Shown here: positions 1-5,575 of the stretch, one piece after another | How the letters are laid out: each line of letters begins with the position of its first letter | How positions within the stretch are numbered: the stretch's first letter is position 1 | Assembly (NCBI GenBank): GCA_003662485.1 | Contig: QMYD01000057.1 | Coordinates: 1 to 7,175 of the forward strand | DNA: 7,175 nucleotides | Reading direction: 5' to 3' | Source: Candidatus Hecatellales archaeon | Lineage (GTDB): Archaea; Thermoproteota; Bathyarchaeia; Hecatellales; Hecatellaceae | The notes under the pieces: model-generated | Database searches by the model: none | The model's input: only the letters and a program-made list of their open reading frames with translations | Told to the model about the DNA's origin: nothing | Position numbers and translations under genes: made by a program

Positions 1-429
1 GAGGCTGTGAAAGCAGGGGTTCCAGCCAGCTTTGCAGCCGCAGCCCTAACCGAAACCATGAAAAACTTGGAGAGGCGTGGGGTTCCCGTTGAAAGGCTTG
101 AGGACAGCCAAATCCTCGAAATATTCAGGCTGATAGGTTCAGGGGTAACCGCCAAGGAGAACTTCGCCTTCCTCGTGGAGGAGGCTGCGAAAACAGGTGA
201 ACCACCCTCAACCCTCATCGAGAAACACGGCTTAAAGCTAATGTCCGCTGAGGAGGTTGAAGCTCTCGTTGAGAAGCATGTTGAGGCTGAGGCGGAAAGG
301 CTTAGGGAGCTTGGAGGCAGAGCCTTCAGCCAGCTTATGAAAATGGTTATGGCGGAGGTTAGGGGTAAAGCTGACCCAGCCCTCGTATCAGCCATAGCCA
401 GGAAAAAGCTTGAAGCCTTAGGCCTATAG
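1..429 (+). CDS. gatE: Glu-tRNA(Gln) amidotransferase subunit E, C-terminal fragment
   Basis: The reading frame is open from the first base of the window to a TAG stop, so this is the last 142 residues of a longer protein whose start lies upstream. It shows the helical domain followed by the YqeY-like tail shared by GatB and GatE: a segment TETMKNLERRGVPVE near the start, GSGVTAKENFAF in the middle, and a closing block with LMKMVMAEVRGKADPALVS. In this family the tail binds the tRNA while the missing N-terminal part holds the kinase/transamidase site that turns Glu-tRNA(Gln) into Gln-tRNA(Gln) in the cytoplasm. The 'ETMKNLERRGV' stretch resembles archaeal GatE more than GatB, but GatB cannot be fully excluded from the tail alone. 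A GatD partner would be expected elsewhere. It is functionally unrelated to the downstream genes, from which it is separated by 50 bases. Confidence 0.85.
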   Translation, partial: EAVKAGVPASFAAAALTETMKNLERRGVPVERLEDSQILEIFRLIGSGVTAKENFAFLVEEAAKTGEPPSTLIEKHGLKLMSAEEVEALVEKHVEAEAERLRELGGRAFSQLMKMVMAEVRGKADPALVSAIARKKLEALGL

Positions 430-467
430 AAACCTTTACCTACCTCTTCCAGCAAAAATTTAGGTTT

Positions 468-473
468 AGGTGG
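468..473 (+). promoter_or_regulatory. Shine-Dalgarno site supporting the TTG start of the 3-hydroxyacyl-CoA dehydrogenase
   Basis: AGGTGG lies six bases before the TTG at 480. It supports that TTG as the real start: the next in-frame Met falls inside the Rossmann glycine motif and would destroy the NAD site. Confidence 0.55.
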
Positions 474-479
474 AAAGGG

Positions 480-1346
480 TTGAGCCTAGAGCAGATTAGC
501 AGGGTTTTAGTGGTTGGAGCAGGCGTTATGGGCTCGGGTATAGCTCAGGTTTTCGCCCAGGCAGGCTACCAGGTAACCATGGTTGACATAGCCCAAGAGT
601 TCCTCGATAAGGGTATGGCTTCCATCAAGTCTAATCTTGAAAGGGCAGCAGCCAAAGGGAAAATATCGAGGGAGGAGGCTGACGCCATCCTCAGCCGGAT
701 AAAAACCACCCTAAACCTGGAGGAGGCTGGGAGGGAGGCAGACTTCGTGGTTGAAGCCGTAGTGGAAAAGATGGATGTGAAGAAGGAGGTTTTCAGCAGG
801 CTTGACAAGGTCTGCCCAAGCCATACCATCCTAGCCTCCAACACCTCCACTCTAAGCATTACCGAGATGGCTTCCGCCACTGGGAGGCCTGACAAGGTAG
901 CTGGAATGCACTTCTTCAACCCCGCCCCCGTGATGAGGCTGGTGGAAGTAATAGCTGGAGCCCAAACCTCCCAGGAAACCCTAACCACCGTGAAGGCCCT
1001 AGCCGAAAAACTGGGTAAAACCCCGGTTGAGGTTAAGGAGTCTCCAGGCTTCGTGGTTAACAGGCTTCTAACGCTAATGCTGAATGAGGCCTGCTTCCTC
1101 CTCATGGAGGGTGTAGCCAAGCCTGAAGACATCGACACAGCTATGAAGCTTGGCTGCAACCATCCCATGGGGCCCTTCGAACTTATGGACCTGGTAGGCT
1201 TAGACATCGTGCTCGCCATAGCTGAAACCCTATACCAGGAGACAGGTGACCCCAAGTTCAGGCCTGCACCCCTCCTGAGAAAAATGGTTAGGGCAGGCCT
1301 CCTAGGAAGAAAAACTGGCAGAGGCTTCTACACCTACCAGAAATAG
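480..1346 (+). CDS. hbd: 3-hydroxyacyl-CoA (3-hydroxybutyryl-CoA) dehydrogenase
   Basis: This NAD-dependent enzyme oxidises (S)-3-hydroxyacyl-CoA to 3-oxoacyl-CoA, the third step of beta-oxidation, or runs in reverse in butyrate-type pathways; it should be cytoplasmic. At 288 residues it matches the single-domain-pair family (PaaH/Hbd/FadB2), not the large FadB/FadJ fusion. The N-terminal Rossmann fold carries GAGVMG (13-18), with Asp36 at the end of the second strand, which favours NAD over NADP. By spacing with the human enzyme the catalytic set is Ser123 (in SNTS), His144 (GMHFFNP), Glu156 and Asn194 (FVVNRLL), all intact. The C-terminal dimerisation domain ends with the family signature GRKTGRGFYTY. 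The start is TTG with an SD six bases upstream. The enoyl-CoA hydratase gene begins 12 bases after the stop, so the two are very likely co-transcribed. Chain-length preference cannot be read from the sequence. Confidence 0.93.
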   Translation: MSLEQISRVLVVGAGVMGSGIAQVFAQAGYQVTMVDIAQEFLDKGMASIKSNLERAAAKGKISREEADAILSRIKTTLNLEEAGREADFVVEAVVEKMDVKKEVFSRLDKVCPSHTILASNTSTLSITEMASATGRPDKVAGMHFFNPAPVMRLVEVIAGAQTSQETLTTVKALAEKLGKTPVEVKESPGFVVNRLLTLMLNEACFLLMEGVAKPEDIDTAMKLGCNHPMGPFELMDLVGLDIVLAIAETLYQETGDPKFRPAPLLRKMVRAGLLGRKTGRGFYTYQK

Positions 1347-1350
1347 GAGG
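1345..1350 (+). promoter_or_regulatory. Shine-Dalgarno site of the enoyl-CoA hydratase gene
   Basis: AGGAGG overlaps the TAG stop of the upstream dehydrogenase gene and sits eight bases before the TTG at 1359. It fixes that TTG as the start and suggests that the two genes are translated in sequence from one mRNA. Confidence 0.65.
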
Positions 1351-1358
1351 CTTGAGGC

Positions 1359-2138
1359 TTGGCTGAAGAACCCGTAGTCCTCTACGAGGTTAAGGGGAAG
1401 GCAGCCTGGATAACATTGAATAGGCCTAAATCCCTAAACGCCCTAACCCCAGAGGTCTTCGAAAAGCTGAACGAGGCGCTGGATAGGGCTGAAGCCGACC
1501 CAAACATCATCGCCGTGGTTATTACGGGTGCTGGGAAGGCCTTCTCCGCAGGAGCCGACGTAGCCGAATTCAAAACGTCAGACGTGGAGAAGGTTAGAGG
1601 CTTCATTAGGATGGGTCAGCAGACCATGCTCCGCTTAACCTTCTACCCTAAGGTTACCATAGCCCTAGTTAATGGGGTTGCGGTTGGAGGGGGATGCGAG
1701 CTTACCCTAGCCTGCGACTTCAGGATTGCCTCGGAAAACGCTAGGTTCGGCCAGCCTGAGCCTAGGTTAGCCCTCATCCCAGGTTGGGGTGGAACCCAAA
1801 ACCTCCAGCGGATTCTAGGCCAAGCAAGGGCGAGGGAGCTCCTCCTAACAGGCCGAATAATAGATGCAAGGGAGGCTGAAAGGCTGGGCCTAGCCAACAA
1901 GGTGGTAAGCCCTGAGGAGCTTGAGAAGGCAGCCCTCGAACTGGTGGATGAAATTGGAGGCTTAGGGCCCCTAGCCATTAAAGCCATCAAGGAAGTTCTG
2001 AACAGGGGGAGGGAAGCCCTAGAAGCAGGCTTCAACTTTGAAATGGAAAAGTTCATGGAGTGTTTTCAAACCGAGGATAGGGTTGAAGGTGTAAACGCCT
2101 TCTTCGAGAAGCGTAAACCAGCCTTTAAAGGCAAATAA
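1359..2138 (+). CDS. Enoyl-CoA hydratase (crotonase family)
   Basis: This enzyme adds water across the 2,3 double bond of enoyl-CoA, giving the 3-hydroxyacyl-CoA used by the enzyme encoded just upstream. It is 259 residues long, normal for a stand-alone crotonase. The oxyanion-hole segments are AFSAGAD (61-67) and VGGGCEL (109-115). Both glutamates of the hydratase site are present, Glu114 (in GGGCE) and Glu134 (in FGQPE), with the same 20-residue spacing as Glu144/Glu164 of rat mitochondrial hydratase. That argues for true hydratase activity over isomerase or hydrolase relatives that have lost one of them. The C-terminal EKRKPAFKGK is the usual ending and resembles archaeal 3-hydroxypropionyl-CoA/crotonyl-CoA dehydratases, which remain an alternative. 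The start is TTG, supported by AGGAGG eight bases upstream. It is the last gene of the plus-strand unit and runs tail to tail into the ETF alpha gene. Confidence 0.92.
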   Translation: MAEEPVVLYEVKGKAAWITLNRPKSLNALTPEVFEKLNEALDRAEADPNIIAVVITGAGKAFSAGADVAEFKTSDVEKVRGFIRMGQQTMLRLTFYPKVTIALVNGVAVGGGCELTLACDFRIASENARFGQPEPRLALIPGWGGTQNLQRILGQARARELLLTGRIIDAREAERLGLANKVVSPEELEKAALELVDEIGGLGPLAIKAIKEVLNRGREALEAGFNFEMEKFMECFQTEDRVEGVNAFFEKRKPAFKGK

Positions 2139-2142
2139 AAAA
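2137..2142 (-). terminator. Possible oligo-T terminator of the minus-strand ETF operon
   Basis: On the minus strand a run of six T lies about 32 bases after the ETF alpha stop codon, the right place for an archaeal U-tract terminator. Just beyond it (2121-2132) is the perfect palindrome GCCTTTAAAGGC. The signal is short and no longer T-cluster is visible, so the call is tentative. Confidence 0.3.
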
Positions 2143-2173
2143 GTTCAGGTGGTTTAGAGGCTTCTCTCCTCCC

Positions 2174-3142
2174 CTACTTTTTGAGGGCCTTCCTTAGGGC
2201 TTCGGTTAGGGCTGGAACCACCTTATACAGGTCTCCAACGATCCCGTAGTCGGAGTCGGCGAAGATGGGTGCCTCCGGATCCTTATTTATGGAAACCACG
2301 ATCTTTGAGCCTCTAATCCCCGCTACATGCTGGATGGCTCCCGAAATCCCCACGGCAATGTAGAGGGCTGGCTGAACCTTCTTGCCTGAAAGGCCCACCC
2401 ACTCCGTGAACCAGCCTCTATCAGCGGCTATAGGCCTGGTGCAGCCAACCTGGCCTCCCAAGACTTCGGCGAGTTCTTCGAGAAGCTTGAAGTCCTCCTT
2501 CTGCTTTAGTCCTCTTCCACCGCAGACTACGACGGGTGCCTCCTCAATCCTCACCCCAGCCACAGCCTTCGGCTTTGCTTCAACAATCTCAACCTTTGAA
2601 GGGCTAATTTCAGCTTCAACCTTTACGGCTTCAGCCTTCCGGCCTTCAACCCTCTTCTTCTCGAACATTCTTGGAGGAATGGTGGCTATGATAGGTCTTC
2701 CACCAATGGTGTGGGTGGAGGTAACCTTCCCCCCAAGGACAATCCTCTTCATCCTCAGCTGGCCTTCCTCAACATTTAAGGCTACACATTCAGTGACACA
2801 TCCTGTTCCAAGCCTCTCCGCAAGCCTTGGAGCAAGCTCCTTCCCCCGCTTGCTCGCACTCATCAGGAGGATTTCAGGCTTAGCCTGCGAAACAACAGCG
2901 TGCAGGGCTTCAGCGCAGGCCTCAGCCAGCAAGCCTTTAAGGTTGGGATTTTCCACGAGGTATACCTTGTCCGCCCCGTAGGCTGCTAGCTCCTCAACGT
3001 TAGCCTCAACCTTTTCGCCTAATAGGACTGCTGAAACCTCTGCTTGAAGCTGGTCGGCTATTTCCCTCCCCTTGCTTAAAAGTTCGAGGAGGTTTTCCTT
3101 ATCCTCGGAGTAGGCCATTACACCCTTGTAGGCTTCAGCCAT
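2174..3142 (-). CDS. etfA: Electron transfer flavoprotein alpha subunit (FixB/EtfA)
   Basis: This is the FAD-carrying subunit of the ETF heterodimer, which moves electrons between an acyl-CoA dehydrogenase or NADH and a quinone-linked flavoprotein. It has 322 residues, the usual length. Residues 1 to about 195 form the N-terminal domain that packs against ETF beta. The C-terminal FAD domain shows VVVCGGRGL (204-212), CTRPIAADRGWF (234-245, Arg236 in the flavin-contacting position), the family signature PALYIAVGISGAIQHVAG (258-275) and SINKDPEAPIFADSDYGIVGD (284-304). The CTRP..ADRGWF form is the one I associate with FixB and bifurcating-type ETFs; human-type ETF has SRAAVDAGY there. The ATG is preceded by an in-frame stop three codons upstream, so the start is close to certain. 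The gene begins six bases after the ETF beta stop, is last in its operon, and is almost certainly co-expressed with it. Confidence 0.94.
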   Translation of the reverse strand: MAEAYKGVMAYSEDKENLLELLSKGREIADQLQAEVSAVLLGEKVEANVEELAAYGADKVYLVENPNLKGLLAEACAEALHAVVSQAKPEILLMSASKRGKELAPRLAERLGTGCVTECVALNVEEGQLRMKRIVLGGKVTSTHTIGGRPIIATIPPRMFEKKRVEGRKAEAVKVEAEISPSKVEIVEAKPKAVAGVRIEEAPVVVCGGRGLKQKEDFKLLEELAEVLGGQVGCTRPIAADRGWFTEWVGLSGKKVQPALYIAVGISGAIQHVAGIRGSKIVVSINKDPEAPIFADSDYGIVGDLYKVVPALTEALRKALKK

Positions 3143-3148
3143 CTCCAG

Positions 3149-3937
3149 CTACACCCCCAAAACCTTCTCCTTCAGCAGGTTGGAAACCAGCTCTTGGACA
3201 GCTTCCTCCACCGGCTTCTCCTTGATAATCAGCCTCTTCCGCTCCACGGCGAAGCCCTCAAGCTTAACCGTTTTAAGCGTTGAAACCTCCTCAAGCTTCT
3301 CCTTGGAGAGTCCGAGGTCTTCCAGCTTCCAAGTCGTCATAGGCTTCTTGGAGGCCTTAAGGATTGCCATGAGGCTTGGAATTCTTGGAACGTTTATCTC
3401 CCTGGTTACGGAGACTAGGGCTGGCATGGAAACCTTAACGGTTATGTAGGCGTCTTCAAGGTCTCTCTCCGCCACCACGCTGCCGTCTTCAAGGCTTAAG
3501 CTCCTAGCATAGGTAACTTGAGGTATGCCCAGTTTTCCAGCGAGTCTTGGTCCAACCTGACCTGTATAGCCGTCGGTGGTAGCCTCCCCGCAGAGGATGA
3601 GGTCGAAGCTTCCCATCTTCTGGATGGCAGCTGCTAACGCCTCAACGGTGGCGGCTGTGTCAAGCATTCCACCGGAGGGATCTTCAACGACATAGGCTTC
3701 ATCAGCCCCCATGGCTAGTAGCTCCTTCAAGCCGTCCTTAGCGGAGGCAGGCCCAAAACATAAAGCCTTAATGGTGCCTCCATGCTTCTCCTTCAGGTTT
3801 ACCGCAGCCTCCATGGCGTTCTTATCTATGTCGCTTATTCTTCTTGGAACACCTTCGAGGACGGGTTTTCCAGAGGGGTCTATCTTTATCTCAGCCACAT
3901 CCCACGCGTATTTGGCGCATACGATTATATCCACCAT
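3149..3937 (-). CDS. etfB: Electron transfer flavoprotein beta subunit (FixA/EtfB)
   Basis: This is the second ETF subunit, which binds AMP in simple ETFs or a second, bifurcating FAD in Fix-type ETFs. With the start chosen here it has 262 residues, normal for the family. The nucleotide-binding region reads CGEATTDGYTGQVGP (116-130). Its DGxTGQVGP form is typical of Fix/bifurcating ETFs, where human-type ETF has a DDDxNQTGQ-like sequence. Further on are PALVSVTREINVPRIPSL (172-189), the ETF beta signature that docks on dehydrogenases, and KLEDLGL (204-210). The N-terminal strand VCAKYAWDVAEIKID departs from the common VCxKQVPDT. A longer version would start at ATG 3952, directly abutting the fixX stop (TAGATG), but no SD precedes it. 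The ATG at 3937 has GGGGGA eight bases upstream and fits the family N-terminus. It lies between fixX and etfA in one operon. Confidence 0.93.
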   Translation of the reverse strand: MVDIIVCAKYAWDVAEIKIDPSGKPVLEGVPRRISDIDKNAMEAAVNLKEKHGGTIKALCFGPASAKDGLKELLAMGADEAYVVEDPSGGMLDTAATVEALAAAIQKMGSFDLILCGEATTDGYTGQVGPRLAGKLGIPQVTYARSLSLEDGSVVAERDLEDAYITVKVSMPALVSVTREINVPRIPSLMAILKASKKPMTTWKLEDLGLSKEKLEEVSTLKTVKLEGFAVERKRLIIKEKPVEEAVQELVSNLLKEKVLGV

Positions 3938-3944
3938 TTTTACT

Positions 3945-3950
3945 TCCCCC
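3945..3950 (-). promoter_or_regulatory. Shine-Dalgarno site deciding the ETF beta start
   Basis: Reading on the minus strand, GGGGGA starts inside the first of two in-frame ATGs and ends seven bases before the second, at 3937. This favours the second ATG as the start and adds five residues of doubt at the N-terminus. Confidence 0.5.
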
Positions 3951-3952
3951 AT

Positions 3953-4246
3953 CTAACCGTAACGGTAAACTATTCCGAAGCCTCCCCTAGGATTCTTCCA
4001 GGTTATGGCTCCCCTCCCCCCACCCCTACAAGCAATCACACACGTGCCGCATTCTAAACAGTCCTCATAACTGTAAACAAGCTTATCGTCTTCAAGCTTA
4101 TAAACTTCAGCTGGGCAAACGTAGAGGCAAACCTTGGTTTCACATTCCCTGCAGAGTTCCTCCCTAACCTCAATATGGCTTTCGCTGTCGATTTCATACT
4201 TGTTGAGTCCAAGCCTCTTATCCAGCGTGAGTTTTTCCACGCTCAT
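3953..4246 (-). CDS. fixX: FixX-type ferredoxin (EtfX)
   Basis: This small iron-sulfur protein works with FixC; together they correspond to the two halves of mitochondrial ETF:quinone oxidoreductase. It is 97 residues long, as expected. Two cysteine groups are visible: C32-x2-C35-x4-C40-x3-C44 followed by Pro45, and C63-x2-C66-x2-C69-x3-C73, the second a classic 4Fe-4S motif. The eight cysteines are enough for two clusters. The N-terminal NKYEIDSESHIEV and the C-terminal PRGGFGIVYRYG are hallmark FixX segments, separating it from ordinary 2[4Fe-4S] ferredoxins. Its ATG overlaps the fixC stop by four bases (ATGA), so translation is probably coupled and the two products made in equal amounts. 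The ETF beta reading frame follows at once. It likely carries electrons between the flavin of FixC and ETF or quinone. Confidence 0.94.
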   Translation of the reverse strand: MSVEKLTLDKRLGLNKYEIDSESHIEVREELCRECETKVCLYVCPAEVYKLEDDKLVYSYEDCLECGTCVIACRGGGRGAITWKNPRGGFGIVYRYG

Positions 4247-5532
4247 AGCGCCCTATACACCTTGAAGAGGTCTCCTAAGGCCTCGAAGAGGCCTACCCTA
4301 CCCTTCATAAGCTCCCTCAGCCTCCTAAAAGCCTTCATGGTTGGAGCTGGATGAACACTGAAGAGGCTCTCCATGAGCAGGCAGAGAAGCTCGGGGTAAA
4401 CCGTGAAAACCCTTCTGTTATCCATTAGGTCTGGAACTCGGCTGAAGGTTTCCATATCCGTGAGGACGAAGTTTTCTCTGAGAAAGCTCTCGTAGGCTGA
4501 GAGGGTTGAAGCGGAGAAGTCCCCCTTCTGCTTCGCCCTCAAAACAGCTTTTGCGGCTGCGGCGCCAGAGGCCACAGCTAAGTCCATCCCCCTCAAAGTG
4601 AAGAGGTTGTTTATGAGGAGGCAGGCTGCACTTCCAGTTACCAGGAAGCCGTCCGTGTAGAGCTTGGGAACCTGTCTAAGTCCTCTCTCGTGGAGGATGG
4701 CTGCAGAGTATTCAACAATGCTTCCACCCTCGATAAGCCTAGAAATGTAGGGATGCATTTTATAGTCCTCTATCAGCTCGTGAACTTTAACCTTCTTCTC
4801 CATGAGGGAGTCTATTCGGGCTACGATTCCGAGGGAGAGGCTTGACTTATTGGTGTAGAGGAAGCCTCCCCCCACAACTCCCTGAAGGCCTCCTATCAGG
4901 GTGAAGGCTGCACCCTCACCCTTCCCCACAGCAAACCTCTCGTCGATAACTTCCTCAGGAAGTTCCACCACCTCCTTAACTCCCACGGAAACATCGGCTG
5001 GATTGAAGTCTCCTCTAAGTCCAGCCTTCTCAACCAGCAGGGATTTCGCCCCCTCAGCGTCGATAACCACATCAGCGAAGATTTCATCCCCTCCAGACCT
5101 TATCCCCTTAACCTTTCCATCCTCCATTACAAGGTCGTCTACGGTGGCGCCTGTAACTATCATGGCTCCAGCCTCCTCAGCCTTCCCAGCCATCCATTGG
5201 TCAAATTTAGCCCTAAGCACGCTGAAGGCATTGTAGGGGGGATCAGCAAACCTAGGGCATTTAAAGTTTAAGGTTAAAGCCGACCTCCCATTCAAAAACA
5301 CGATGTTGTAGCTTGTTATCGCCCGCTCTACTGGGGCTTCCTCCCAGAAGCGGGGGAAAACCTCGTGAACTATTCTCGAATATATAATCCCTCCAGTCAT
5401 GTTTTTGGCTCCAGCCTGTCTCCCCCGCTCCACAAGAAGCACACTTAAGCCTTCCTTAGCCAGCATGTAGGCTGCGGTTGAACCAGCCGGTCCGGCTCCA
5501 ACCACTATAACATCAAATTTTTCTTCAGCCAT
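4243..5532 (-). CDS. fixC: FixC-type flavoprotein, ETF:quinone oxidoreductase-like (EtfC)
   Basis: This FAD protein is expected to accept electrons from ETF and, with FixX, reduce membrane quinone. It has 429 residues, the normal FixC length, and lacks the fused ferredoxin domain of mitochondrial ETF-QO because that is the separate fixX product. The N-terminal dinucleotide fold shows GAGPAGST (12-19), with Glu35 ending the second strand (VLLVERG). The body has the FixC pattern up to TLRGMDLAVASG (312-323), then DLMDNRRVFTVYPEL and a C-terminal helical part. No transmembrane helix is obvious; membrane contact in this family is peripheral. The second FAD motif, normally GDAAG, reads GSAAC (300-304): Ser301 replaces the Asp. 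The nearby VPEAG-like segment is LHERG (280-284). The frame is otherwise intact, so it looks functional but diverged. It starts 43 bases after the acyl-CoA dehydrogenase stop. Confidence 0.9.
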   Translation of the reverse strand: MAEEKFDVIVVGAGPAGSTAAYMLAKEGLSVLLVERGRQAGAKNMTGGIIYSRIVHEVFPRFWEEAPVERAITSYNIVFLNGRSALTLNFKCPRFADPPYNAFSVLRAKFDQWMAGKAEEAGAMIVTGATVDDLVMEDGKVKGIRSGGDEIFADVVIDAEGAKSLLVEKAGLRGDFNPADVSVGVKEVVELPEEVIDERFAVGKGEGAAFTLIGGLQGVVGGGFLYTNKSSLSLGIVARIDSLMEKKVKVHELIEDYKMHPYISRLIEGGSIVEYSAAILHERGLRQVPKLYTDGFLVTGSAACLLINNLFTLRGMDLAVASGAAAAKAVLRAKQKGDFSASTLSAYESFLRENFVLTDMETFSRVPDLMDNRRVFTVYPELLCLLMESLFSVHPAPTMKAFRRLRELMKGRVGLFEALGDLFKVYRAL

Positions 5533-5575
5533 GTATCCTACCCGGGAAAAAATTTAGGGAGGAAATAGGGGGAGG

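Noticed and set aside
566..1255. Long antisense frame (229 codons) opposite the hydroxyacyl-CoA dehydrogenase
   Set aside because: It is Ser- and Thr-rich with no domain, lies entirely opposite a gene with intact catalytic residues, and reflects codon bias of the real gene.
2382..2981. Antisense frame of 199 codons opposite ETF alpha
   Set aside because: Low-complexity Ser/Thr/Pro-rich translation without motifs; the opposite strand encodes a fully recognisable ETF alpha.
4896..5087. Alternative-frame 63-codon reading inside fixC
   Set aside because: Same strand as fixC but a different frame, with no family resemblance, while the fixC frame is continuous across the region.
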